64,000 nt of DNA, from positions 248,001-312,000 of the forward strand of contig NZ_OX044366.1 of assembly GCF_943846705.1 (NCBI RefSeq), read 5' to 3'. The notes beneath the pieces are model-generated. The model saw only the letters and a program-made list of their open reading frames with translations. It was not told where the DNA came from and made no database searches. Positions 18,520-30,207 of this stretch are shown here, piece by piece. The translations under genes were made by a program, and so were the position numbers. How positions within the stretch are numbered: position 1 is the stretch's first letter; each line of letters starts with the position of its first letter. This DNA comes from an uncultured Pseudomonas sp. GTDB lineage: Bacteria; Pseudomonadota; Gammaproteobacteria; Pseudomonadales; Pseudomonadaceae.

Positions 18520-19374
18520 TTACTCTGCGGTTTCAACCGCGGCGATCATCCGCACCACATCAACCGTTTGCGCCACATCATGCACCCGCAAAATGTGCGC
18601 GCCTTTACTCAGCGCCAGCGCAGCTAAGGCCAGACTGCCGTATAACCGCTCACCCACTTCATGCCCAAGCACCTTGCCGATCATACTTTTGCGCGACACC
18701 CCTACCAGCAAGGGCCGCCCTAATGCATGCAACGCCTGCAGATGCTTGAACAGCGATAAGTTGTGTTCCAGGGTTTTCGCAAAACCAAAACCCGGATCAA
18801 GAATGACCCGCTCCGCAGCAATTCCTGCCGCCGCACAAGCAGCCAGCCGCTCAAGCAGAAACTCGCGCACCTCGACCACTACATCAGGGTATTCAGGATT
18901 CTGCTGCATGGTGGTTGGCTCACCGCGCATGTGCATCAGACACACCGGCAAGCCGCTGTCAGCGACAGCATCCAGAGCACCGTCACGCTGCAGCGAACGC
19001 ACATCATTGATCAAGCCAGCTCCCAGGCGCGCCGTTTCACGGATGACCGCTGGCGTAGAGGTATCCACCGAAATGATCACATCTAGCTCGCGAGCAATGG
19101 TTTCAACGACGGGACAGACCCGCTCCAGCTCCTCCACCGGGGAGACAGCACGAGCCCCCGGGCGCGTCGACTCACCACCGACATCAATCAGCGTCGCGCC
19201 AGCTAGCAGCATCGCTTCAGCATGCCGTAGCGCTGCATCACGCTGCCCATAACGCCCGCCATCGGAGAAGGAGTCAGGGGTGACATTGAGAATGCCCATC
19301 ACTTGCGGACGGCTTAAATCAAGAAACCGGCTGCCACAGGGCAGCCGGTCAAAGGTTGGCACAACAGAAGACAT
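18520..19374 (-). CDS. folP: Dihydropteroate synthase
   Basis: 284 residues. It joins p-aminobenzoate to hydroxymethyl-dihydropterin diphosphate in folate synthesis and is the sulfonamide target. Signatures: MGILNVTPDSFSDGG, LIDVGGESTRPGA, LINDV, DPGFGFAKT and GVSRKS. It starts 8 bases after the ftsH stop, and glmM follows. Confidence 0.98.
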   Translation of the reverse strand: MSSVVPTFDRLPCGSRFLDLSRPQVMGILNVTPDSFSDGGRYGQRDAALRHAEAMLLAGATLIDVGGESTRPGARAVSPVEELERVCPVVETIARELDVIISVDTSTPAVIRETARLGAGLINDVRSLQRDGALDAVADSGLPVCLMHMRGEPTTMQQNPEYPDVVVEVREFLLERLAACAAAGIAAERVILDPGFGFAKTLEHNLSLFKHLQALHALGRPLLVGVSRKSMIGKVLGHEVGERLYGSLALAALALSKGAHILRVHDVAQTVDVVRMIAAVETAE

Positions 19375-19382
19375 GGAGAACC

Positions 19383-21308
19383 TTAGAGTTCTGCGGCAGG
19401 ACCACCGATTGGTTTTTCCGCAGACTCCGCGACTTCAACCGGCGCACTAGGTGTGCCGTTATTGTCGTCACCGCCCTGCCAGCCTTTCGGCTCGCGCGGC
19501 GTGAGGCCATTCATGATGTCCTCAATCTGCTCAGCGTCGATTGTTTCATACTTCATCAGCGCCTCAGCCATCGCATCAAGCTTGTGGCGATTTTCCTCCA
19601 ACAGACGCTTAGCAGTGGCATAGCAGCCATCGATAATACTGCGTACTTCCTGATCAATCAGCTTGGCTGTGTCCGCGGACATGCTGCTTTGCTGGCTGCC
19701 CATGCTGCGACCCAGGAAGACCTCACCCTCTTCCTCGACATACATCAGCGGACCGAGTTTTTCCGACAAACCCCATTTGGTGACCATGTTTTTGGCCAGC
19801 TGGGTGGCACGCATGATGTCATTGGACGCACCGGTCGTGACGCCATCAAAGCCCAAGGTCATTTCCTCGGCGATCCGACCACCGAACAGCGAGCAAATCT
19901 GACTGGTTAACGCACGCTTGCTCAGGCTGTAACGATCTTCCTCAGGCAGGAACATGGTCACACCCAGAGCCCGACCGCGCGGAATGATCGATACTTTGTA
20001 AACAGGGTCATGTTCAGGCACCAAGCGCCCAACAATCGCGTGACCGGCTTCGTGGAAGGCCGTGTTGAGCTTTTCCTTGTCCGACATGACCATGGTCTTG
20101 CGCTCGGCACCCATCATGATTTTGTCTTTGGCCAGCTCGAACTCTTTCATCTCGACCACGCGCTTACCGGAGCGCGCAGCAAACAGAGAAGCTTCGTTAA
20201 CCAGGTTGGCCAGGTCCGCGCCGGAGAAACCCGGCGTACCCCGCGCAATCACGGCTGGCGCAACATCCTCACCCATCGGCACTTTGCGCATATGGACTTT
20301 GAGAATCTGCTCACGACCACGAATATCCGGCAAGCCAACTACAACCTGACGGTCGAAACGCCCCGGACGCAGCAGTGCTGGGTCAAGTACGTCAGGACGG
20401 TTGGTGGCAGCAATCACGATGATGCCGTCGTTCGCCTCAAAACCGTCCATTTCTACCAGCAGCTGGTTGAGTGTCTGCTCACGCTCGTCGTGACCACCAC
20501 CCATACCCGCACCACGATGGCGACCAACGGCGTCGATTTCGTCGATAAAGATGATGCAGGGCGCGTGCTTCTTGGCCTGCTCGAACATGTCGCGCACACG
20601 GGATGCACCGACACCGACGAACATTTCCACGAAATCCGAACCGGAGATAGTGAAGAACGGCACCTTAGCCTCACCAGCAACTGCCTTGGCCAGCAAGGTT
20701 TTACCAGTACCTGGTGAACCGACCATCAGCACACCACGGGGGATACGCCCACCAAGGCGCTGGAATTTACCTGGATCACGCAGGAACTCGACCAGCTCGC
20801 TGACTTCTTCCTTGGCCTCGTCGCAACCCGCGACGTCAGCAAAGGTGGTCTTAACCTGATCTTCGGAAAGCAGGCGCGCCTTGCTCTTGCCGAAGCTCAT
20901 CGGCCCGCCCTTACCGCCTGCGCCACCTTGCATCTGGCGCATAAAGAACATGAACACGGCAATGATTACGAGGATCGGGAAGCTGGCAACCAGCAACTGA
21001 GTCCAGATGCTTTGCTGCTCAGGCTGCTTGCCGACGATCTCGACATTGTTATCTATCAGGTCCTTGATCAGGCCATTGTCCTGAATCGCTGGACGCACCG
21101 TTTCAAAAGACGAGCCATCACTGCGCGTACCGCTGATGATGAAGCCATCAACTGTTACTCGCTTAACGCCGCCATCCTGAACCTGCTGGATAAACTGCGA
21201 ATAATTGAGTTTGTTCGACTCAGTCGGGCTGGAAAAATTGTTCATCACCGTGACCAAAACGGCGGCGATGATCAGCCACAGAACCAAATTCTTTGCCATG
21301 TCGTTCAA
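19383..21308 (-). CDS. ftsH: ATP-dependent zinc metalloprotease FtsH
   Basis: 641 residues from a TTG at 21308, which has GAGGG about 8 bases upstream; an ATG three codons later (21299) is the alternative. It degrades misfolded membrane proteins and short-lived regulators. Two N-terminal transmembrane segments (about 7-25 and 106-125) flank a periplasmic domain, then an AAA+ domain (Walker A GSPGTGKT, Walker B IIFIDEID, SRH region ATNRPDVLDPALLRPGRFD) and a peptidase domain with HEAGH zinc motif. The P-loop has Ser where GPPGTGKT is usual. Confidence 0.98.
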   Translation of the reverse strand: MNDMAKNLVLWLIIAAVLVTVMNNFSSPTESNKLNYSQFIQQVQDGGVKRVTVDGFIISGTRSDGSSFETVRPAIQDNGLIKDLIDNNVEIVGKQPEQQSIWTQLLVASFPILVIIAVFMFFMRQMQGGAGGKGGPMSFGKSKARLLSEDQVKTTFADVAGCDEAKEEVSELVEFLRDPGKFQRLGGRIPRGVLMVGSPGTGKTLLAKAVAGEAKVPFFTISGSDFVEMFVGVGASRVRDMFEQAKKHAPCIIFIDEIDAVGRHRGAGMGGGHDEREQTLNQLLVEMDGFEANDGIIVIAATNRPDVLDPALLRPGRFDRQVVVGLPDIRGREQILKVHMRKVPMGEDVAPAVIARGTPGFSGADLANLVNEASLFAARSGKRVVEMKEFELAKDKIMMGAERKTMVMSDKEKLNTAFHEAGHAIVGRLVPEHDPVYKVSIIPRGRALGVTMFLPEEDRYSLSKRALTSQICSLFGGRIAEEMTLGFDGVTTGASNDIMRATQLAKNMVTKWGLSEKLGPLMYVEEEGEVFLGRSMGSQQSSMSADTAKLIDQEVRSIIDGCYATAKRLLEENRHKLDAMAEALMKYETIDAEQIEDIMNGLTPREPKGWQGGDDNNGTPSAPVEVAESAEKPIGGPAAEL

Positions 21309-21480
21309 TTAGCTACCCTCTGAAGCAGGCCCCGTGCTGAAGCGCACTTCGCATGACGACCAGTTATGTACCGATCTAACTTACTACACAACGCCCACCC
21401 CTGGCAGACGCCGTCTGTAACCCTATATTTATTACTAGACTGCCACAGCCCCACATCCGTTCAATCAGCAGCCAGCGACA

Positions 21481-22104
21481 TCAAAGACCGCGATAGCCAC
21501 GCGCCAACATGTATTGCTCGCGAGAACGGTCACGCGAAGACAGCGGCTTGCGCATCTGCACCTTGTCGAACGACTGTCGCACTTGCTTGTGGTATTCAGC
21601 AAAGCCTTCGCCCTGGAAGATCTTGATTAGAAAATCACCACCCGGACGCAACACCCGAGTCGACAAATCCAGCGCCAACTCGCACAAGTACATAGCCCGC
21701 GGCTGATCCGACTCCCTCACCCCACTCATATTGGGGGCCATATCTGAAATCACAAGGTCTACCGGACGCCCCCCGATCGCCTCAAGAAGCTGATCGAACA
21801 CTGCATCCTCGGTAAAGTCACCCTGAATGAAAGTGACATCCGGGATACTGTCCATTTCAAGGATATCGGAGGCTATTAGCGTGCCTTTGTCACCGATCAC
21901 CCGACTGGTGACTTGTGACCAGCCACCAGGGGCTGAACCCAGATCGACTACCGTGATGCCAGGCCGGAGGATGCGATCCTTCTCTTGGATCTCCAGCAGC
22001 TTGTAGCTGGCGCGCGAACGATAGCCATCCTTCTGCGCCATTTTGACGTAGGGGTCGTTGAAATGCTCTCTCAGCCAACCTTGACTGCTCTTGGTACGGG
22101 CCAC
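21481..22104 (-). CDS. rlmE: 23S rRNA 2'-O-methyltransferase (U2552)
   Basis: 207 residues, standard length for RrmJ/FtsJ, a heat-inducible enzyme in E. coli that methylates U2552 in the A loop. SAM-binding motif VVDLGSAPGGWSQV; catalytic Lys and Asp in SRASYKL and ISDMAPN; FLIKIFQG carries the last catalytic Lys. It lies 172 bp upstream of ftsH on the same strand and is divergent from yhbY, the usual arrangement in gammaproteobacteria. Confidence 0.97.
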   Translation of the reverse strand: MARTKSSQGWLREHFNDPYVKMAQKDGYRSRASYKLLEIQEKDRILRPGITVVDLGSAPGGWSQVTSRVIGDKGTLIASDILEMDSIPDVTFIQGDFTEDAVFDQLLEAIGGRPVDLVISDMAPNMSGVRESDQPRAMYLCELALDLSTRVLRPGGDFLIKIFQGEGFAEYHKQVRQSFDKVQMRKPLSSRDRSREQYMLARGYRGL

Positions 22105-22205
22105 GCAATACCTCGGATGTGTAACGCATGAATATCTGGGCGACCCCGAAGGCGCTCGGGTAAACTAACCGCCGTTTTTACCAGATTAAATGCAGGAATA
22201 AGATT

Positions 22206-22517
22206 ATGCCGCTCACTCAAGAGCAGAAGAAACAATTCAAATCTATCGGCCACCATTTGAAGCCTGTATTGATCGTGGCTGACAATGGTTTGACCGAAGG
22301 TGTGCAGGCTGAACTGGAGCGTGCGCTCAGCGACCACGAGCTGATTAAAGTACAACTGCGCATCACCGAACGCGAAGGCCGCCTAGCCGCCATCAATGAG
22401 CTGTGTAAGGCCGGCAAAGCCGAGCTGGTCCAGGTTATCGGTAAAATGGCGCTGATCTACCGCAAGAACCCGAAAGTGAACAAAAATCTGTCCAACGTTC
22501 ACCGCCATCACGGCTGA
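22206..22517 (+). CDS. yhbY: YhbY family RNA-binding protein
   Basis: 103 residues with a CRM (CRS1-YhbY) domain: LTQEQKKQFKSIGHHLKPVL, NGLTEGVQAELERAL, HELIKVQL, and IGKMALIYRKN near the end, which replaces the GxxG-type loop. It binds pre-50S particles and is linked to ribosome assembly. AGGA lies about 9 bases ahead of the ATG. Divergent from rlmE across a 101-bp spacer that must hold both promoters. Confidence 0.95.
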   Translation: MPLTQEQKKQFKSIGHHLKPVLIVADNGLTEGVQAELERALSDHELIKVQLRITEREGRLAAINELCKAGKAELVQVIGKMALIYRKNPKVNKNLSNVHRHHG

Positions 22518-22527
22518 TTGAGCAACT

Positions 22528-22557
22528 GCTGCAAGGCGCGCTCAGCGCCTTTGCAGC
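22528..22557. repeat. Imperfect hairpin downstream of yhbY
   Basis: GCTGCAAGGCGC / GCGCCTTTGCAGC with a one-base bulge and 5-base loop, between convergent yhbY and the DUF4149 gene. No proper T run, so its role as a terminator is doubtful. Confidence 0.5.
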
Positions 22558-22581
22558 CGCGTTTCAAGCTTAACCTACCCG

Positions 22582-23040
22582 TTAGAGCTTACGCTTGAGC
22601 GTTTGCGGCACTGGCTGCAAGACCAGTAACAAGCCGCAAAAAGCCATCACCAGATAACTGAACAGCAACCACAGCTCAGCCCCTGGCAGCAGTTCGCGTA
22701 CAGCGAAGTAGCTCCCCGCCATCAGCACCACAACCAGCAGTAGCTGCCCGCGAGCATCGCGCCACAGGCTTGTCAGCCGCTCGGCGCGAATCAACACCAA
22801 CACCTGCAACCCCGCGCAAACAGCCGCCAAACCAATCAGCAAAGGCCTCAAGGCGTTACTGATCTCCTCGACCAGCAACGACGCCAGGCCAATCTTGGTA
22901 ATCGCCGGCAGCAGCATAAAATGCAGCAGCCAAAGGCCACCCACCCACAGTGTCTGGGCCAGCAGCCAGCTGATCGCGCCAGCATCACGCGAGCCAGGCT
23001 TAGAGATGACGAACCTCGACAATTTCGTACTCGATCGCAC
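22582..23040 (-). CDS. DUF4149 membrane protein
   Basis: Up to 152 residues, with about four hydrophobic segments (around 25-45, 60-85, 100-118, 120-142) and the W.GG..L.....P pattern of DUF4149 near the N-terminus. The start is unclear: a GTG at 23040 overlaps greA by 41 bases, a TTG at 23022 by 23; neither has a convincing ribosome binding site, so coupling to greA translation is possible. In PAO1 a hypothetical membrane protein holds this position. Function unknown. Confidence 0.8.
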   Translation of the reverse strand: MRSSTKLSRFVISKPGSRDAGAISWLLAQTLWVGGLWLLHFMLLPAITKIGLASLLVEEISNALRPLLIGLAAVCAGLQVLVLIRAERLTSLWRDARGQLLLVVVLMAGSYFAVRELLPGAELWLLFSYLVMAFCGLLLVLQPVPQTLKRKL

Positions 23041-23472
23041 CGCTCGGGGTCTGCACTACAACCACATCCCCCTCTTCCTTACCAATCAAGGCGCGAGCAA
23101 TCGGCGAGCCGACGGATATCTTGCGTTTCTTGATATCCGCTTCGTCCTCACCAACGATCTGATAAATCACGCTTTCATCAGTTTCGCAGTTGGCGATTTC
23201 CACGGTAGTCCCGAAAATCACCTTGCCAGTGTGCTCAATACTGGTGACATCGATGATCACCGCATTCTGCAAGCGACCTTCGATATCGCGGATACGCGCC
23301 TCAACCATACCCTGCTGCTCACGAGCAGCGTGGTATTCGGCGTTTTCCTTGAGATCACCCAGCTCACGTGCAGTACCAATATCCTGGCTGAGCTTGGGCC
23401 GTAGCACCTTGGTCAGGTGCGTGTGCTCTTCTTCCAGGGCGCGAGCGCCCTGGACAGTCATGGGGTACTTAG

Positions 23473-23476
<4 letters not shown>
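23000..23476 (-). CDS. greA: Transcription elongation factor GreA
   Basis: 158 residues, full length. It rescues backtracked RNA polymerase by stimulating transcript cleavage. The N-terminal coiled coil has the acidic tip (SQDIGTARELGDLKENAEYHAAREQQG, split by its turn) and the C-terminal FKBP-like domain contains EYEIVEV. The ATG overlaps the carB stop (ATGA), so it is translationally coupled to carB; in P. aeruginosa greA is a known member of the carA-carB operon. Confidence 0.97.
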
Positions 23477-26694
<3,218 letters not shown>

Positions 26695-26730
26695 GTTCTT
26701 TCTCTCGAATCCTGGGGTCAGTCGGCGGGT

Positions 26731-27879
26731 TTAACGGCGCTTGGCCATGGTTTCGATAAAGCGATCAAACAACGGCGCAACGTCCGCCGGGCCTGGACTG
26801 GCCTCCGGGTGACCCTGGAAGCTGAAAGCGTCCTTATCGGTACGCTCAATGCCTTGCAGGGAACCATCAAACAGCGACTTGTGAATCGCGCGCAGGTTGC
26901 TCGGCAGGCTGTCTTCATCCACGGCAAAACCGTGGTTTTGGCTGGTGATCATCACCACGCCGGTGTCGAGGTCTTGCACCGGGTGGTTGGCACCGTGGTG
27001 GCCGTGGCCCATTTTCAGGGTTTTGGCACCGGAGGCCAGGGCCAGCAGCTGGTGGCCGAGGCAGATGCCGAAGACCGGAATGTCGGTTTCCAGCACTTCT
27101 TTGATGGCGCTGATGGCGTAATCGCACGGCGCGGGGTCACCCGGGCCATTGGACAGGAACACACCGTCCGGGCTCAGCGCGAGCACATCGGCAGCAGGCG
27201 TCTGCGCCGGCACCACTGTCACGCGGCAACCGCGCTCAACCAGCATGCGCAGGATGTTCAACTTGACGCCGAAATCGTAGGCCACCACGTGATATTTCAG
27301 CTCACTGGCAGGGATTTCTGGATGGCTGTCGGTTTCTAGATTCCACACGCTTGAGCGCCACTCGTAACGCTCGGTGCAGCTGACCACCTTGGCCAGATCC
27401 ATACCCTTGAGGCCTGGGAAGCTGCGCGCCAGTTCCAGTGCTTTCTCTTCAGTGGCGTCATCGCCCACCAGAATGCAGCCGTTCTGCGAGCCCTTCTCGC
27501 GCAAAATGCGGGTCAGGCGACGGGTGTCGATACCGGCAATGGCGACCGTGCCGCGCTCTTTCAGGTATTCATCCAGTGGCTGCTTGTTACGCCAGTTGCT
27601 GGAGGTCAGCGGCAAATCGCGAATGATCAGGCCGGCGGCCCAGACCTGACTGGACTCAGCGTCTTCCGGCGTGGTGCCGGTATTGCCGATGTGCGGATAG
27701 GTCAGGGTAACGATCTGCTGGGCATAGGAAGGATCGGTAAGGATTTCCTGATAGCCGGTCATGGCGGTGTTAAAAACCACCTCTCCAATAGTTTGGCCAT
27801 CGGCACCGATGGCCTCGCCGCGAAAAATGCTGCCATCAGCAAGAGCCAAAATGGCAGGTTTAAGGGCTGGCTTACTCAA
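26731..27879 (-). CDS. carA: Carbamoyl-phosphate synthase small (glutaminase) subunit
   Basis: 382 residues from a TTG at 27879 supported by a perfect GGAGG five bases upstream. The N-terminal half has FNTAMTGYQEILTDPSY; the class I glutamine amidotransferase half has the nucleophile Cys in FGICLGHQLLA and the His in FQGHPEASPGP. It supplies ammonia to CarB. It is preceded by a leader with a small ORF, a terminator hairpin and an inverted repeat, consistent with pyrimidine or arginine control of the operon. Confidence 0.98.
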   Translation of the reverse strand: MSKPALKPAILALADGSIFRGEAIGADGQTIGEVVFNTAMTGYQEILTDPSYAQQIVTLTYPHIGNTGTTPEDAESSQVWAAGLIIRDLPLTSSNWRNKQPLDEYLKERGTVAIAGIDTRRLTRILREKGSQNGCILVGDDATEEKALELARSFPGLKGMDLAKVVSCTERYEWRSSVWNLETDSHPEIPASELKYHVVAYDFGVKLNILRMLVERGCRVTVVPAQTPAADVLALSPDGVFLSNGPGDPAPCDYAISAIKEVLETDIPVFGICLGHQLLALASGAKTLKMGHGHHGANHPVQDLDTGVVMITSQNHGFAVDEDSLPSNLRAIHKSLFDGSLQGIERTDKDAFSFQGHPEASPGPADVAPLFDRFIETMAKRR

Positions 27880-27894
27880 GAAAACCTCCGGAGA

Positions 27895-27972
27895 TCAAAT
27901 CGTGAAGCAAACGCAGATTGTAAAAAAGCGGGATGACGTATGCACCGTCACCCCGCTTTTTATCTGATTCAT
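27895..27972 (-). CDS. Candidate carA leader peptide (25 codons)
   Basis: ATG at 27972 opens a frame of 25 codons (MNQIKSGVTVHTSSRFFTIC, then VCFTI) that ends with TGA 15 bases before the carA start codon. It spans the whole terminator hairpin, including the T run, where it encodes Phe-Phe. That layout matches the E. coli pyrBI leader, in which a ribosome close behind RNA polymerase blocks the terminator when UTP is low. There is no strong ribosome binding site ahead of the ATG, so translation is unproven. P. aeruginosa carA is also reported to have a leader ORF. Confidence 0.45.
   Translation of the reverse strand: MNQIKSGVTVHTSSRFFTICVCFTI
27922..27961 (-). terminator. Terminator/attenuator between dapB and carA
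   Basis: Eleven-base-pair stem GCGGGGTGACG / CGTCATCCCGC (one G-T pair, 7-base loop) followed by TTTTTT on the minus strand and preceded by AAAAA. It lies 42 bases before carA and could end dapB transcripts, attenuate carA, or both. Confidence 0.85.
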
Positions 27973-27981
27973 TCTGCGCAA

Positions 27982-28001
27982 CTTTAGTGGACACACTAAA
28001 G
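27982..28001 (-). repeat. Perfect 8-bp inverted repeat in carA leader
   Basis: CTTTAGTG / CACTAAAG with a 4-base loop, just upstream of the attenuator. It may be an alternative RNA hairpin or a protein site. Confidence 0.65.
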
Positions 28002-28086
28002 CAGAAAGCTTACAGGAATCTGCCTTTTTGGTCCACCACCGTTGCGACTAAGACCGAGGCAAAAAACACCACTGCGACAGAATGCC

Positions 28087-28890
28087 TCAGTTGAGCCCCA
28101 GAACGTCCTGCATGTCGTACAGCCCAGGCTGACACCCCTGCAACCAAAGGGCCGCGCGCACCGCACCTTTAGCAAAGGTCATGCGGCTCGAGGCCTTGTG
28201 CGTGATCTCCACGCGCTCACCATCAGCGGCGAACAAAACAGTGTGATCACCGACCACATCACCGGCACGCACCGTGGCAAACCCGATGGTTTCGCGCTCA
28301 CGCGCACCGGTCTGACCCTCACGCCCATAGACCGCAACCTTTTGCAGGTCACGCCCCAAGGCATTCGCCACCACTTCACCCATGCGCAACGCCGTACCCG
28401 ACGGCGCATCGACTTTATGTCGATGGTGGGCTTCGATGATCTCGATATCGACATCATCACCCAACACCCGCGCGGCGGTATCCAGTAGTTTCAGGCAGAG
28501 ATTGACGCCAACGCTGAAGTTGGCGGCGAAGACGATCGGAATCTGCTTGCCGGCATCCGCCAGCAATTGCTTTTCCTCTGGAGAAAAGCCGGTGGTACCG
28601 ATGACCATCGCCTTGCCAGCCTGACGACAGACTTCCAAGTTCTTCAGGGTGACCGAGGGATGGGTGAAATCGATCAGTACATCAAACTGATCCAGCACCG
28701 CATGCAAATCACCGGACAGGCTGACGCCCATCTTGCCTTGCGCAACCAACTCACCCACATCAACGCCAACCAGGCTGCTGTCCGCACGGTCAATTGCCGC
28801 ACTCAGGCTTGCGCCATCTGCCAGCTGCACGGCTTCGATCAGGGTCTTGCCCATGCGCCCAGCGGCGCCCATCACAGCAATACGTTGCAT
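28087..28890 (-). CDS. dapB: 4-hydroxy-tetrahydrodipicolinate reductase
   Basis: 267 residues. NAD(P)H-dependent step of diaminopimelate/lysine synthesis. N-terminal nucleotide-binding motif VMGAAGRMGKTL; catalytic region EAHHRHKVDAPSGTALRMGE with the His-His and Lys; C-terminal FAKGAVRAALWL. In the conserved order dnaJ-dapB-carA, 67 bp after dnaJ. Confidence 0.98.
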   Translation of the reverse strand: MQRIAVMGAAGRMGKTLIEAVQLADGASLSAAIDRADSSLVGVDVGELVAQGKMGVSLSGDLHAVLDQFDVLIDFTHPSVTLKNLEVCRQAGKAMVIGTTGFSPEEKQLLADAGKQIPIVFAANFSVGVNLCLKLLDTAARVLGDDVDIEIIEAHHRHKVDAPSGTALRMGEVVANALGRDLQKVAVYGREGQTGARERETIGFATVRAGDVVGDHTVLFAADGERVEITHKASSRMTFAKGAVRAALWLQGCQPGLYDMQDVLGLN

Positions 28891-28957
28891 AGCCTTATGC
28901 TCCTAGCTGCATGACAGGCTGCGACCAGCAAAGGCCAGCGCCGCCTGCCACGGGTGT

Positions 28958-30085
28958 TTACAGGTCGCCGAAGAAGCGCTTCACGCCTTCGAACCAGCCA
29001 TTGGCTTTGGGCGAGTGCGAGCTGTCGCCTTCCAGGGTTTTGCGGAACTCATCAAGCAGTTCACGCTGACGCTTGCCGAGCTTGACCGGGGTTTCCACCG
29101 CCACCTTGCACATCAGGTCGCCCGCACCGCCGCCACGCACCGGCGCCACGCCTTTACCACGCAAACGGAACATCTTGCCGGTTTGCGTGCCTTCCGGAAT
29201 CTTCAGCTTGACCCGACCATCCAGGGTTGGCACTTCCAGCTCGCCACCCAGGGCCGCATCGGCAAAGCTGATCGGCACTTCGCAGTACAGGTGTTTGCCG
29301 TCACGCTGGAAAATCGCGTGCTCGCGCACATTCACCACCACATACAGATCGCCCGCCGGGCCACCCATGGCGCCCGCCTCACCTTCACCCGTCAGACGGA
29401 TACGGTCGCCGGTATCAACGCCAGGCGGCACCTTCACCGACAGGGTCTTGTGCTCTTCGACTCGGCCATGACCGTGGCAGGAGCCACAGGGATCGGTAAT
29501 CATCTTGCCCTGGCCATGGCAACGCGGGCAGGTCTGCTGCACCGAGAAGAAGCCCTGCTGCATGCGCACCTGACCGATACCACCACAGGTGGTACAGGTC
29601 ACTGGCGTGGTGCCCTTCTTCGCGCCGGAGCCATCGCACGGCTTGCAGTTGACCAGAGTCGGCACACGAATAGTCACCGTGGTACCACGCACCGCTTCTT
29701 CCAGATCCAGCTCCAGGGTGTAGCGCAGATCACTGCCGCGCTGGGCGCCGCCACGACCACCGCCACGACCACCGCCACCGCCGAAGAAGTCACTGAATAC
29801 ATCACCGAAGATGTCAGAGAAGTTCGCTCCGCCGGGGCCGCCACCGCCCCCCATCTGCGGATCAACGCCGGCATGCCCGTATTGATCGTACGCTGAGCGC
29901 TTGGCCGCGTCGGAGAGCACTTCGTAAGCCTCGTTGGCTTCCTTGAACTTCTCCTCCGAGGCTTTATCGTCGGGGTTGCGGTCGGGGTGATGCTTCATGG
30001 CCAGGCGACGGTAAGCCTTTTTCAGCTCCGCCTCGCTGACACCGCGCTCAACACCGAGCACCTCGTAAAAGTCACGTTTAGCCAT
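28958..30085 (-). CDS. dnaJ: Chaperone protein DnaJ
   Basis: 375 residues. Co-chaperone that stimulates DnaK ATPase. Domains in order: J domain with HPD (KHHPDRNPDDKAS), a Gly/Phe-rich linker (about 75-115), a zinc-binding domain with four CxxCxGxG repeats (CKPCDGSG, CTTCGGIG, CPRCHGQG, CGSCHGHG) and the C-terminal substrate-binding domains. It follows dnaK by 122 bp containing a short palindrome. Confidence 0.98.
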   Translation of the reverse strand: MAKRDFYEVLGVERGVSEAELKKAYRRLAMKHHPDRNPDDKASEEKFKEANEAYEVLSDAAKRSAYDQYGHAGVDPQMGGGGGPGGANFSDIFGDVFSDFFGGGGGRGGGRGGAQRGSDLRYTLELDLEEAVRGTTVTIRVPTLVNCKPCDGSGAKKGTTPVTCTTCGGIGQVRMQQGFFSVQQTCPRCHGQGKMITDPCGSCHGHGRVEEHKTLSVKVPPGVDTGDRIRLTGEGEAGAMGGPAGDLYVVVNVREHAIFQRDGKHLYCEVPISFADAALGGELEVPTLDGRVKLKIPEGTQTGKMFRLRGKGVAPVRGGGAGDLMCKVAVETPVKLGKRQRELLDEFRKTLEGDSSHSPKANGWFEGVKRFFGDL

Positions 30086-30128
30086 AAGTCTTCAACACCT
30101 TAAAATCGTCTACTCCAGACACGCCAAC

Positions 30129-30146
30129 GCGGGAGCAAGCTCCCGC
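30129..30146. repeat. REP-like palindrome between dnaJ and dnaK
   Basis: GCGGGAGC AA GCTCCCGC, a perfect 8-bp palindrome with a 2-base centre in the dnaJ-dnaK spacer. Similar GGGAGC-type palindromes are dispersed in Pseudomonas genomes as REP elements. Confidence 0.6.
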
Positions 30147-30207
30147 GCGGCGAATCATGCCGGGCGCAACTCGCGTCACACCCAGCCAAAGCGGCATAAG
30201 CTTGCGC

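Noticed and set aside
22528..22557. yhbY terminator.
   Set aside because: Stem has a bulge and no T run, so it was listed only as a hairpin.
28000..28080. Possible ArgR sites (TGTCGC, AGTCGC) upstream of carA.
   Set aside because: The spacing between half-sites does not fit the 21-bp Pseudomonas ArgR pattern.
30129..30146. GCGGGAGC palindrome as a dnaJ-dnaK terminator.
   Set aside because: There is no T run on the minus strand; a REP-like palindrome is the better reading.
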